DNA of 48,246 bases from an uncultured Oscillospiraceae bacterium. GTDB lineage: Bacteria > Bacillota > Clostridia > Oscillospirales > Oscillospiraceae. Under the pieces are notes generated by a model. It saw only the letters and a program-made list of their open reading frames with translations, ran no database searches and was not told the DNA's origin. Shown here piece after piece: positions 24,552 to 33,044 of this stretch (position 1 is the first letter of the stretch; every line of letters starts with the position of its first letter). A program made the position numbers and the translations under genes. The stretch is from the NCBI GenBank assembly GCA_949935795.1, contig CATLFX010000016.1, positions 1 through 48,246 of the forward strand. Reading direction: 5' to 3'.

Positions 24552-26417
24552 ATGTGCGGTTTTACCGGCTTTGTGACCCGCTCCGCCCCCCCTGACGAGA
24601 ACGCGCTCCGCGCCATGGGGGACGTGATCCGCCACCGGGGCCCCGACGGTGAGGGCCACTATGTGGACGCCCACTGCGGCATCGCCCACCGCCGTCTGTC
24701 CATCATCGACCTGGAAAAGGGGCAGCAGCCCATCGTCAGCCCCGACGGGCGGTACGTCATCGCCTACAACGGGGAGACCTACAACTTCCGGGAGCTGCGG
24801 GAGGAGCTGGTTGGCAGGGGCCACAGCTTCGCCACCGACTGCGACACCGAGGTGGTGCTCCACGGCTACATGGAGTGGGGACCTGAGGTGCTGAAAAAGC
24901 TGCGGGGCATGTTCGCCTTTGTCATCTGGGACAAGGAGCGCCAGGAGCTGTTCGGCGCACGGGACCCCTTCGGCATCAAGCCCTTCTACTACGCCCAGAT
25001 AGGGGAGTTGTTCTTCTTCGGCTCGGAGTGCAAAAGCTTCCTGCCCCACCCCGGCTTCAAAAAAGAGCTCAACCCCGACGCACTGAAGCTCTACCTCACC
25101 TTCCAGTACTCCGCCCTCAACGAGTCCTTTTTCAAAGGGGTGTACCGGCTCCTCCCCGGCCACTATTTTCTCCACCGGGAGGGCCATACCCAGTTCGCCT
25201 CCTACCATGCCTTCTCCTTCCAGCCGGAAAACATGCCGCTGGAGAAGCGGGCGGAGCAGATCCGGGCGGTGGTCGCCGAGTCCGTCAAGGCCCATGAGAT
25301 CAGCGACGTGGAGGTGGGGTCCTTCCTGTCCGGCGGCATCGACTCCAGCGTCATCGCCGCCCTGTCCCGCCCGGACAAAACCTACTCCGTGGGCTTCGCC
25401 AACAAGGACTTCGACGAGACCGGGGAGGCCAAGGCCCTGTGCAGGGAGCTGGGCCTGCGCAACATCTCCAAGACCATCTCCGCCGAGGAGTTTTTCGCCG
25501 CCCTGCCCGCCATCCAGTACTACGCCGACGAACCCAACGCCAACCTGTCCACCGTGCCGCTGTACTTCCTGTCCCAGCTGGCGGCAAAGGACGTGAAGGT
25601 GGTGCTGTCCGGCGAGGGGGCGGACGAGCTGTTCGGCGGCTATATCACCTACCACACCACCAAGCCCTACCGGCTGTACCGCAAAACCCCCCTGGCCCTG
25701 CGGAAGGCGGTGGCCAAGGGCGTGTCCGGTCTGCCCCGGTTCCACGGCCAGGGCTTCCTCACCAAGGCGGCCAAGGGCATCGACGAGACCTTTGTGGGCC
25801 AGGCGTTTATCTTCGGCAATGACGAGGCGGAGCGGGTCCTCACCCCCGCCTACCGCTCTCCCCTCACCTGGCACGACGTCACCGAGCCCTATTTCGAGGC
25901 CATCGAGGGGGCCGACGACCTGACCAAAATGCAGTACCTGGACCTCCACCTGTGGCAGCCCCTGGACATTCTCCGCAAGGCGGACCGGATGACCATGGCA
26001 CACTCCCTGGAGCTGCGGGTGCCCTATTTGGACCGGGAGGTGTGGGAGGTGGCCCGGGCCATCCCCAGCGCCCAGAAGATGCGGGGCAAGACCATGACCA
26101 AGTACCCCCTGCGTATGGCGGCGGTGCCCCTGCTCCCCGACGACTGGGTCAAGCGGGACAAAAAGGGCTTCCCCGTCCCCTTTATCGCCTGGCTCCGGGA
26201 GGAAAAATACTACAACTGGGCCAAAGATTTGATCTCTCAGGATTACGTGGCGGAATTTTTCGACCAGAAGTACCTGCTGGACCTGCTGGAACGCCACTAC
26301 TCCAGGCAGGAAAAGACCCACCGCAAGCTGTACACCGTGCTGTCCTTCCTCATCTGGTATCAGGTCTACTTCCCCGAGAAGTGCAATGTGGGACCATTTA
26401 CGCCCCCCGTAAAATAA
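24552..26417 (+). CDS. asnB: Glutamine-hydrolysing asparagine synthetase
   Basis: This 621-residue protein has the AsnB layout. The N-terminal class II glutaminase domain begins MCGFTGF, with Cys2 as nucleophile after Met removal, and includes RHRGPDGEG and YNGETYNFREL. The C-terminal synthetase domain has the ATP-pyrophosphatase loop LSGGIDSSVI (about S260) and LSGEGADELFGGY. It makes asparagine from aspartate, ATP and glutamine in the cytoplasm. It is monocistronic. It belongs to the longer AsnB form of about 600-630 residues common in Firmicutes, some members of which amidate cell-envelope components; the text-book function is the safer reading. Confidence 0.93.
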   Translation: MCGFTGFVTRSAPPDENALRAMGDVIRHRGPDGEGHYVDAHCGIAHRRLSIIDLEKGQQPIVSPDGRYVIAYNGETYNFRELREELVGRGHSFATDCDTEVVLHGYMEWGPEVLKKLRGMFAFVIWDKERQELFGARDPFGIKPFYYAQIGELFFFGSECKSFLPHPGFKKELNPDALKLYLTFQYSALNESFFKGVYRLLPGHYFLHREGHTQFASYHAFSFQPENMPLEKRAEQIRAVVAESVKAHEISDVEVGSFLSGGIDSSVIAALSRPDKTYSVGFANKDFDETGEAKALCRELGLRNISKTISAEEFFAALPAIQYYADEPNANLSTVPLYFLSQLAAKDVKVVLSGEGADELFGGYITYHTTKPYRLYRKTPLALRKAVAKGVSGLPRFHGQGFLTKAAKGIDETFVGQAFIFGNDEAERVLTPAYRSPLTWHDVTEPYFEAIEGADDLTKMQYLDLHLWQPLDILRKADRMTMAHSLELRVPYLDREVWEVARAIPSAQKMRGKTMTKYPLRMAAVPLLPDDWVKRDKKGFPVPFIAWLREEKYYNWAKDLISQDYVAEFFDQKYLLDLLERHYSRQEKTHRKLYTVLSFLIWYQVYFPEKCNVGPFTPPVK

Positions 26418-26425
26418 CGAAGGAG

Positions 26426-26456
26426 CCCGCTGTGAGCCTTCACAGCGGGTTTTTTA
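26426..26456 (+). terminator. Terminator of asnB
   Basis: CCCGCTGTGA (26426-26435) pairs with TCACAGCGGG (26440-26449) and is followed by T6. Confidence 0.9.
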
Positions 26457-26460
26457 TTGG

Positions 26461-26545
26461 GGGCCCCGCAAAGCCGCCCTTTGGCTTTGTGGGGAGAGGA
26501 GGGGCAAGGAAGCGTGCGGAGCTTTCGCCGCAGGCGGAAGCGGAG
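26461..26545. other. Two GC-rich hairpins in the asnB-activase spacer
   Basis: CCCCGCAAAGCC (26464-26475) pairs with GGCTTTGTGGGG (26483-26494), and GCTTTCGCC (26521-26529) with GGCGGAAGC (26533-26541). They lie upstream of the activase promoter and so are probably not in its mRNA. They resemble the hairpins at 16550-16620. No gene is seen in the 261-nt spacer. Confidence 0.5.
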
Positions 26546-26602
26546 TATAGCGGGCTTTGCCCCGACGATGTCGAATTGCGGAAAAACCGTCAAACTATAC
26601 TA

Positions 26603-26631
26603 TTGAAAAAAGCATATCAACTCGCTATAAT
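26603..26631 (+). promoter_or_regulatory. Promoter of the dehydratase activase operon
   Basis: TTGAAA (26603-26608) and a consensus TATAAT (26626-26631) are 17 bp apart. Confidence 0.85.
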
Positions 26632-26678
26632 ATCCTCTAGGTTTTTGAATTATGGATTTATACATCAGGAGGACAGCC

Positions 26679-29618
26679 ATGATTCTGCGTGTCGGCATTG
26701 ATATCGGTTCCACCACCGTCAAGGTAGTGGTGCTGGACGAGGATAACAAGCTGCTGTTCCGCTCCTACGAGCGGCACTATTCCAAGGCCCGGGAGCGGGC
26801 CTGTGAGACCCTGCGCTCCATTGAGGATATGCTGAAGGGGAAAGACGTGCGCCTGGTGGTCACCGGCTCCGCCGGGCTGGGCGTGGCCAAGGCCGCGGGG
26901 CTGGACTTCGTCCAGGAGGTGTACGCCACTGCCGCGGCGGTGAACGCCTACATCCCGGACACCGACGCCGTCATCGAGCTGGGCGGCGAGGACGCCAAGA
27001 TCATCTTCTTCGGCGGGGCCCTGGAGGAGCGAATGAACGGCTCCTGCGCCGGGGGCACCGGGGCCTTCATCGACCAGATGGCCACCCTGATGAACGTCAC
27101 CGTCAGCGAGCTGGACCAACTGTCCCTCAAGCACGAGAAAATCTACCCCATTGCCTCCCGGTGCGGCGTGTTCGCCAAGAGCGACATTCAGCCCATCCTG
27201 AACCAGGGCGGGCGCAAGGAGGACGTGGCCGCGTCCATTTTCCAGGCGGTGGTGGACCAGACGGTGGCGGGCCTCACCCAGGGCCGGGAGCTGAAAGGGA
27301 AAATTGTATTCCTGGGCGGGCCCCTCCACTTCCTCATGGGGCTGCGGGAGCGGTTTGTGGACACCCTGCAATTGGACCAGGAACACGCCGTCTTCCCCGA
27401 AGATGGCGACTGCTTCGCCGCCATGGGGGCGGCGCTGTGCGCCTCAGACTACGAGGCCCGGCCCTTTGACGAACTGCTGCGCCTGCTGGAGGAGAGCAAA
27501 GCCGCCACTTCCGTGGTGGACACCATGCCACCCCTGTTTGAGAGCCAGGCGGACTATGACGCGTTCACCGCCCGGCACAACGCCTCCACCCCGCCCCAGC
27601 TGGACGTCAGTGCATACACCGGCGACGCCTACCTGGGCATTGACGCGGGCTCCACCACCACCAAAATCGTGCTCATCGCCCCGGACGGCGGGCTGCTGTA
27701 CACCTACTACCATTCCAACCTGGGCAACCCGGTGGCCATCGCCCTGGAGCAGCTGAAAGAAATTTACAAGCTGTGTGGGGACCGCATCAAAATCAAGGGC
27801 TCCGCCGTCACCGGCTACGGCGAGGATCTGATCAAAAACGCCTTCTCCTGCGACCTGGGGCTGGTGGAAACGGTAGCCCACTACCGCGCCGCCGCCCACT
27901 TCAACCCCGACGTGGATTTCATCATCGACATCGGCGGCCAGGACATGAAGTGTTTCAAAATCCGCAACGGCGCGGTGGACTCCATCATGCTCAACGAGGC
28001 ATGCTCCTCCGGCTGCGGCTCCTTTATCGAGACCTTTGCCAAGGCCCTGGGCTACGGCATCGCCGACTTCGCCAAGCTGGGGCTGTTCACCCAGAAGCCG
28101 GTGAACCTGGGCTCCCGGTGCACCGTGTTCATGAACTCCAGCGTAAAACAGGCCCAGAAGGACGGGGCCAGCGTGGAGGATATCAGCGCGGGGCTTTCCA
28201 TCTCCATCGTGAAAAACGCCATCTACAAGGTCATCCGCGCCGCCAGCGCCGACGACCTGGGCCAGCACATCGTGGTCCAGGGGGGTACCTTCCACAACGA
28301 CGCAGTGCTGCGGGCCTTCGAGCAGGAGCTGGGCCGGGAGGTCACCCGCCCCACCATCGCGGGCATCATGGGGGCCTTCGGCGCGGCGCTGGCCGCACGG
28401 GATCTGAAGCTGGAGAAATCAAGCCTGTTAAGTGAAACCGCCTTACAGTCCTTTACCCACACCGCCAAGCCCGTCACCTGCAACCTGTGCACCAATCACT
28501 GCTCCCTCACGGTGAACAGCTTCGACGGCGGGCGGCGGTTCATCTCGGGCAACCGCTGCTCCCGGCCTTTAGGCAAGGAAAAGACGGAGCTGCCCGACCT
28601 GTACCGCTACAAGTACCAGAAGCTCCGGGCCATGGAGGGCAGGGGCTTCGGGGACGGCTCCCGGGGCCGCATCGGCATCCCCTTCGGCCTGAACATGTAC
28701 GAGAACCTGCCCTTCTGGTTCGAGCTGTTCACCCGGCTCAACTTCGAGGTGGTCCTCTCCCCCGAGTCCTCCCGGAAGCTGTACATCAAGGGCCAGCGCA
28801 CCATCCCGTCGGACACGGTGTGCTACCCCGCCAAGCTGCTCCACGGCCACGTGGAGGCCCTGGTGGAGGCGGGGGTAGACGCCATCTTCTACCCCTGCAT
28901 GTCCTACAATTTCGACGAGAAATCTTCGGACAACAACTACAACTGCCCCGTGGTGGCCTACTACCCCGAACTGCTGGCCGCCAACATGCCGGATCTGAAA
29001 AAGACCCGGTTCCTCAACCCCTACGCCGGGCTGCACCGCCAAAAGGACTACGAGCGCATCGGCTCCCAGTGGTTTGCCGACACCTTCGGCATCCCCCGGA
29101 AGGAGGCGGTCAACGCCATCCGGGCGGCCTATCAGGCCTATGACCGCTACAAGGAGGACGTACACCGCACGGGCCAGCAGTACATCGACCAGGCCAGGGC
29201 CCAGGGCCTGCCCATCATCGTGCTGGCGGGCCGTCCCTACCACATCGACCCGGAGATCAACCACGGCATCAACGATCTGATCACCTCCTTCGGCTTTGTG
29301 CTGGTCAGCGAGGACGCCGTGGCCTTCCACGAGGAGTACGCCCCCCGGAAAGTGCTCAACCAATGGACCTTCCAGGCCCGCATGTACAACGCGGCCCGGT
29401 ACGTCTGCCAGCAGCCGGACATGGAGCTGGTCCAGCTGGTGAGCTTTGGCTGCGGCACCGACGCCATCACCGGCGACGAGGTGCGCTCCATTCTGGAGCA
29501 AGGCGGAAAGCTTTACACCCAGCTGAAAATCGACGACATCAGCAACCTGGGGGCGGTGAAGATCCGGGTGCGCTCCCTGATGGCCGCCATGGAGGAGAGA
29601 AAGCGCCGTGGAAACTGA
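26679..29618 (+). CDS. 2-Hydroxyacyl-CoA dehydratase activase-like protein (two ASKHA domains + DUF2229)
   Basis: This 979-residue protein contains two BadF/BadG/BcrA/BcrD ATPase domains in tandem. The first begins LRVGIDIGSTTVKVVVLD (residues about 3-260), with cluster-type cysteines in GSCAGGTGAFIDQ and ASRCGVFAKSD. The second begins YLGIDAGSTTTKIVLI (about 320-580), with EACSSGCGSFIET and GSRCTVFMNSS. A cysteine cluster TCNLCTNHC follows, then DUF2229 (about 660-960). In this superfamily the activator uses ATP to push one electron from a [4Fe-4S] cluster onto a dehydratase. The usual long relatives also carry the dehydratase-like domain at the C-terminus; here that part is a separate gene (30376-31668). 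ATG 26679 follows CAGGAGGA. Confidence 0.88.
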   Translation: MILRVGIDIGSTTVKVVVLDEDNKLLFRSYERHYSKARERACETLRSIEDMLKGKDVRLVVTGSAGLGVAKAAGLDFVQEVYATAAAVNAYIPDTDAVIELGGEDAKIIFFGGALEERMNGSCAGGTGAFIDQMATLMNVTVSELDQLSLKHEKIYPIASRCGVFAKSDIQPILNQGGRKEDVAASIFQAVVDQTVAGLTQGRELKGKIVFLGGPLHFLMGLRERFVDTLQLDQEHAVFPEDGDCFAAMGAALCASDYEARPFDELLRLLEESKAATSVVDTMPPLFESQADYDAFTARHNASTPPQLDVSAYTGDAYLGIDAGSTTTKIVLIAPDGGLLYTYYHSNLGNPVAIALEQLKEIYKLCGDRIKIKGSAVTGYGEDLIKNAFSCDLGLVETVAHYRAAAHFNPDVDFIIDIGGQDMKCFKIRNGAVDSIMLNEACSSGCGSFIETFAKALGYGIADFAKLGLFTQKPVNLGSRCTVFMNSSVKQAQKDGASVEDISAGLSISIVKNAIYKVIRAASADDLGQHIVVQGGTFHNDAVLRAFEQELGREVTRPTIAGIMGAFGAALAARDLKLEKSSLLSETALQSFTHTAKPVTCNLCTNHCSLTVNSFDGGRRFISGNRCSRPLGKEKTELPDLYRYKYQKLRAMEGRGFGDGSRGRIGIPFGLNMYENLPFWFELFTRLNFEVVLSPESSRKLYIKGQRTIPSDTVCYPAKLLHGHVEALVEAGVDAIFYPCMSYNFDEKSSDNNYNCPVVAYYPELLAANMPDLKKTRFLNPYAGLHRQKDYERIGSQWFADTFGIPRKEAVNAIRAAYQAYDRYKEDVHRTGQQYIDQARAQGLPIIVLAGRPYHIDPEINHGINDLITSFGFVLVSEDAVAFHEEYAPRKVLNQWTFQARMYNAARYVCQQPDMELVQLVSFGCGTDAITGDEVRSILEQGGKLYTQLKIDDISNLGAVKIRVRSLMAAMEERKRRGN

Positions 29619-30348
29619 CCTGACCATCTGCCAGCCCCTGTTTGACCAGGACCCTGTGCGCTATCTGGATATGACCGAGGCGGTGCGGCGGGGCGTCGGA
29701 ACCGCCCTCTATGCCTCCCCTACCGCCGCCCTGGTGGGCATCCCATCCCCAGATTGCCCCGAGGCCTTTGATAGCTACCTCATGTCCTGCGCCGGCATGG
29801 ACAGCGCCCGCCTTCTCTGCGGCCTGCTCCCCGGCGGGGGCGATTCCCTGGTCGCCGCCCATGAAGACTTTTACCTCCCTCTTTTGCAGGAGCGCTTCGG
29901 CCTGGGCTTTTTTCTCGAGGGCGCCAGCTTCCAGGCGGCCTATCTGGGCGATAGTCCCTGCCCCATCCCCGAAAGCCCCCTCACCCTGCGGCAGTTGACA
30001 GTGGACGACCTTCCCCAGGTGGCGGACAACTACAAACTGGAAGGGGAGGATTACCTCCGCTCCCTTCTGGAACGGGGTCAGCTGGTCGGCGGCTTCCTGG
30101 ACGACGCCATGATTGGCTTCGCGGGCCGTCACGCGGAGGGCTCCATCGGCCTCTTAGAGATTTTTCCTCCTTACCGCCGCCGGGGATTCGCCTCGGTGCT
30201 AGAGGGGCATATGATCAACCTGGAGCTCTCCCTGGGCCATGTCCCCTTTGGGCAGGTTCTGACGGACAACGCCCCTTCCCTGGCGCTCCAGCGCTCTCTG
30301 GGCATGACTCTGTCCGCTGGAACGCTCTGTTGGCTGTCCTGCGATTGA
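29608..30348 (+). CDS. GNAT-family N-acetyltransferase (FR47-like), inserted between activase and dehydratase genes
   Basis: This 246-residue protein has a C-terminal FR47-type acetyltransferase domain (about residues 130-240): the acetyl-CoA loop PYRRRGFASVLEGHMINLEL and a late DNAPSLALQRSLGM. The N-terminal half is a variable domain of the two-domain GNATs. GTG 29608 follows GGAGGAGAG and overlaps the activase stop by 11 nt, so it is translationally coupled. The D-component-like gene follows 27 nt later. Its substrate is unknown, and GNAT genes are not a known part of dehydratase systems, so it may be a recent insertion into the operon. Confidence 0.75.
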   Translation: METDLTICQPLFDQDPVRYLDMTEAVRRGVGTALYASPTAALVGIPSPDCPEAFDSYLMSCAGMDSARLLCGLLPGGGDSLVAAHEDFYLPLLQERFGLGFFLEGASFQAAYLGDSPCPIPESPLTLRQLTVDDLPQVADNYKLEGEDYLRSLLERGQLVGGFLDDAMIGFAGRHAEGSIGLLEIFPPYRRRGFASVLEGHMINLELSLGHVPFGQVLTDNAPSLALQRSLGMTLSAGTLCWLSCD

Positions 30349-30375
30349 TTTTTCCCATGAAAGGAGCCTCAACTC

Positions 30376-31668
30376 ATGGCTGAGCTGAAATACGACAAGG
30401 ACGGACGGCTTCTCTTCACCAAGGAGATGAAGGAGGAGTACACCATCCTCATGCCCCAGATGCTCCCCGTCCACTTCGGCATGTTCCAGCAGCTGCTCAT
30501 TTTGGAGGGCTACAAGGTGGACATGCTCACCACCAACCACCGGGGCATCGTGGACGAGGGCCTGAAATACGTCCACAACGACACCTGCTACCCCGCCCTG
30601 CTGGTCATCGGCCAGCTCATCGACGCCATCAAGCACGGCGGCTACGACCCCCACAAGGTGGCCCTGTTCATCACCCAGACCGGGGGCGGCTGCCGGGCGT
30701 CCAACTACATCCACCTGCTGCGCAAGGCCCTGGAAAAGGCGGGGCTGGAGTTTGTGCCCGTCATCTCGGTGAACCTGTCCGGGCTGGAGAAAAATCCCGG
30801 CTTCTCCCTCACCCTCCCCCTGGTGCGCAAGCTCATCTACGCCATGCTGTACGGCGACCTGCTGGTAAACGCCGCCAACCAGGTCCGGCCCTACGAGCTC
30901 ACCCAGGGAGAAACCGACGCCATGCTGGACCGCTGGCAGAAAACGCTCATCGACGGCTTCCAGGCGGGCAAAGGCATGAGCCGGAAGCAGATGCGGGATA
31001 ATTTCGACGCCATCCTGGCGGACTTCGCCGCCATCCCCGTCTCCCAGGAGGAGAAGGTCCGAGTGGGGGTCGTGGGCGAAATTTACGTGAAATTCTCTCC
31101 CCTGGGCAACAATAACCTGGAGGACTTCCTGCTGTCCGAGGGGGCGGAGCCGGTGGTCCCCGGCCTCACCGACTTCATGATCTTCAAGATCTTCAACCGG
31201 GAGGTGGACGTGAACATCTACGGCGGACTGTGGGCCAAAAAGAAGTTCTGCCAGCTCTTCAAGGGCTACATCGAGGCCTGCCAGAAGGACATGATCGCCG
31301 CCCTGAAAAAGACCCGCTTCCGGGCCCCCGGCACCTTTGAGAACATGCACCAGCTGGTCCAGGGCTACCTGGGGGACGGCAACAAGATGGGCGAGGGCTG
31401 GCTGCTCACCGGCGAAATGCTGGAGCTCATCCACTCCGGGGTGCCCAATATCGTGTGCACCCAGCCCTTCGGCTGCCTGCCCAACCACATCGTGGGCAAA
31501 GGCATGATCCGCAAGCTGAAGGACGACTATCCCAACTCCAACATCGTGGCCATCGACTACGACCCCGGGGCCACCAAAATCAACCAGGAGAACCGCATCA
31601 AGCTGATGCTGGCCAACGCCAAGGCCCTGGCCAAGCAGGGGAAAGAGCTTGTGGGCGCAAATGTGTAA
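30376..31668 (+). CDS. 2-Hydroxyacyl-CoA dehydratase D-component-like iron-sulfur protein
   Basis: This 430-residue protein belongs to the HgdB/FldC-like dehydratase subunit superfamily. Candidate [4Fe-4S] cysteines lie in NDTCYPALLVIG, GGGCRASNYI and CTQPFGCLPNHIVGKG. The C-terminal NIVAIDYDPGATKINQENRIKLML matches the region seen at the end of the long activase-dehydratase fusion proteins. It should work with the activase encoded at 26679-29618. No paired second subunit, CoA-transferase or acyl-CoA dehydrogenase is nearby, so a role in amino-acid fermentation is not supported by context. The natural substrate of this branch is unknown. AAAGGAG precedes the ATG. Confidence 0.85.
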   Translation: MAELKYDKDGRLLFTKEMKEEYTILMPQMLPVHFGMFQQLLILEGYKVDMLTTNHRGIVDEGLKYVHNDTCYPALLVIGQLIDAIKHGGYDPHKVALFITQTGGGCRASNYIHLLRKALEKAGLEFVPVISVNLSGLEKNPGFSLTLPLVRKLIYAMLYGDLLVNAANQVRPYELTQGETDAMLDRWQKTLIDGFQAGKGMSRKQMRDNFDAILADFAAIPVSQEEKVRVGVVGEIYVKFSPLGNNNLEDFLLSEGAEPVVPGLTDFMIFKIFNREVDVNIYGGLWAKKKFCQLFKGYIEACQKDMIAALKKTRFRAPGTFENMHQLVQGYLGDGNKMGEGWLLTGEMLELIHSGVPNIVCTQPFGCLPNHIVGKGMIRKLKDDYPNSNIVAIDYDPGATKINQENRIKLMLANAKALAKQGKELVGANV

Positions 31669-31684
31669 AGGAGGAACATCTGCC

Positions 31685-32137
31685 ATGAAATTAGCGGAAG
31701 CCTTACAGGAGCGGGCGGACCTGAACCGCCGCATCCAGCAGCTCCAGCAGCGGCTGGGCAATAACGCCATCGTACAGGAGAACGAAAAGCCCATTGAGGA
31801 CCCCAAGGCTTTGCTGGAAGAGCTGGACCGCTGCATCGCGTCGCTGGAGGACATTATCACCCGGATCAACCTGACCAACTGCCGCACCCAGGTGGACGGC
31901 GAGAGCCTCACCGCCCTGCTGGCCCGGCGGGACGCGCTGAAGCTGAAGCTGGGGGCGTACCGGGATCTGGCCTACCGGGCCAGCCAGGTGGGCCAGCGGG
32001 CCAGCGGCCGGGAGATCAAGCTGCTCAGCGCGGTCAGTGTGCCCCAGGTACAGACAGAGGTTGACGCCCTCGCCCGGGAGCTGCGCCTGCTGGACAATTC
32101 CATCCAGGCGGCCAACTGGGCCACCGAGCTGATGTGA
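31685..32137 (+). CDS. DIP1984-family (septicolysin-like) helical protein
   Basis: This 150-residue protein is almost entirely helical and begins MKLAEALQERADLNRRIQQLQQRL. LTNCRTQVDGESLTALLARRDALKLKL lies in the middle, and the C-terminus reads ELRLLDNSIQAANWATEL. This matches what I know of the DIP1984 family, small coiled-coil proteins with no established function; the name septicolysin is historical. A conserved-looking patch, RASGREIKLLSAVSV, follows the central helix. ATG 31685 follows AAAGGAGG, 16 nt after the dehydratase gene. A tRNA-like structured RNA candidate starts at its stop codon, so the pair may be functionally linked. Confidence 0.82.
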   Translation: MKLAEALQERADLNRRIQQLQQRLGNNAIVQENEKPIEDPKALLEELDRCIASLEDIITRINLTNCRTQVDGESLTALLARRDALKLKLGAYRDLAYRASQVGQRASGREIKLLSAVSVPQVQTEVDALARELRLLDNSIQAANWATELM

Positions 32138-32275
32138 CCTTTTTCCTTCAAGAAAAAGGAACCAGGCGGCAGTTGGTAGCTTTCGGAGCGAACGCGATCT
32201 CTCCGGCTGAGAATGAGCCGGACCATTGGCGGCGTCAACGGGCTGGCGCGAGGGGGTTCGATCCCTCCATGTCAC
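32134..32275 (+). ncRNA. Candidate tRNA-like structured RNA (Y-RNA-like) after the DIP1984 gene
   Basis: The segment contains a D-loop-like AGTTGGTA (32171-32178) closed by GGC/GCT. It also has a perfectly placed T-arm: GGGGG (32252-32256), loop TTCGATC, CCTCC (32264-32268). The 3' side then reads ATGTCAC, which can pair with GTGAC at 32134-32138. Inner hairpins are CCTTTTTC/GAAAAAGG (32138-32159), TCCGGCT/AGCCGGA (32202-32222) and GCGTCA/TGGCGC (32232-32249). The length (142 nt) and the lack of an anticodon arm exclude a normal tRNA. AGCGAACG (32187-32194) resembles the GNCGAANG element I recall for bacterial Y RNAs, with one mismatch. The first hairpin also belongs to a dispersed repeat. 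Confidence 0.45.
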
Positions 32276-32392
32276 TGTTATGCCCAAACCGCGCACAACC
32301 GTACCGTTACAGGGCTTTGGCCCGCATTAACACCGTACTACCACAGCGTTGACCGGAAGCGAGGGCGGGCAAGGGGAACTGCCGCCGATTTT

Positions 32393-32428
32393 CGGCCCTG
32401 TCCCGGCTGGGGCGGGGCCGCTTTATTT
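32393..32428 (+). terminator. Terminator-like hairpin immediately before the second GNAT gene
   Basis: A 12-bp stem (32393-32404 with 32409-32420, two G-U pairs) and a 4-nt loop are followed by CTTTATTT. The Shine-Dalgarno GGGAGG of the GNAT gene begins one base later. It may end the tRNA-like RNA transcript or act as an attenuator. Between 32276 and 32392 only weak pairing (TGTTATGC with GCATTAACA) was noted. Confidence 0.7.
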
Positions 32429-32439
32429 GGGAGGTTTTT

Positions 32440-33000
32440 ATGGACGAACTGAAATTTGTGGACGCCCGCACCGACGAGCACTTCCGGGCCATGTCCCTCA
32501 TCCACGCCCTGGGCTGGCGGGACACCTATGTGGACGCGGTGCCCGCCGACTACATGGCCCGGGAGATCACCGACGACCGCTGGGTAGAGGTGTTCCGCAC
32601 CAACTACGAAACCCGGAACGGCGTCCGCGGCCTGCTCCTCTACCGGGGAGACGAGCCGGTGTCCTGCCTGAACTACTGCAAGGCCCGGACCGTAAACTAC
32701 AACCCCGGCGACATCTGCACCTTTGACAACGCCGCCTACGCCGATTGGGGTGAGATTGCCTCCTTCTACACCCACCCCCAAGAACGGGGGCGGGGCTACG
32801 GCGGGCTGCTGTTTGACGAGGCCTGCCGCCGGATGAAGGCGGAGGGCTTCCAGAACGCCTTCGTCTTCGTCCTGCGGGAGAATGAGAAGGCCCGGCGGTT
32901 TTACGCCGCCCACGGCTTCGCCTGGGACGGCACCCACACCGAGATCCCCTTCCCCCATGACGCCGTCTGCGTGGACCTGCGGTATGTCAAAAAGCTGTGA
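32440..33000 (+). CDS. GNAT-family N-acetyltransferase
   Basis: This 186-residue single-domain acetyltransferase has ASFYTHPQERGRGYGGLLFDEACRRM, which contains the RGxGxG/A acetyl-CoA loop, and NEKARRFYAAHGFAWDGT near the C-terminus. It is soluble. The substrate cannot be inferred. GGGAGG precedes the ATG at 32440, but no promoter was found after the terminator-like hairpin at 32393-32428. Its expression may therefore need read-through of that structured leader. A terminator follows at 33007. Confidence 0.85.
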   Translation: MDELKFVDARTDEHFRAMSLIHALGWRDTYVDAVPADYMAREITDDRWVEVFRTNYETRNGVRGLLLYRGDEPVSCLNYCKARTVNYNPGDICTFDNAAYADWGEIASFYTHPQERGRGYGGLLFDEACRRMKAEGFQNAFVFVLRENEKARRFYAAHGFAWDGTHTEIPFPHDAVCVDLRYVKKL

Positions 33001-33006
33001 CCCTGC

Positions 33007-33034
33007 CCCGCCCTGAATCAGGGCGGGTTTTTTT
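33007..33034 (+). terminator. Terminator of the GNAT gene
   Basis: CCCGCCCT (33007-33014) pairs with AGGGCGGG (33020-33027) and is followed by T7. Confidence 0.9.
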
Positions 33035-33044
33035 ACCAAAACGG

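Noticed and set aside
29600-30380. A frameshift or sequencing error splitting the activase-dehydratase protein
   Set aside because: Each part has its own start and ribosome site, and a complete acetyltransferase gene lies between them, so the split is real rather than a broken frame.
32252-32275. An ordinary tRNA gene suggested by the T-arm
   Set aside because: No anticodon arm, a wrong overall length (142 nt) and no CCA end; kept as a tRNA-like RNA candidate instead.
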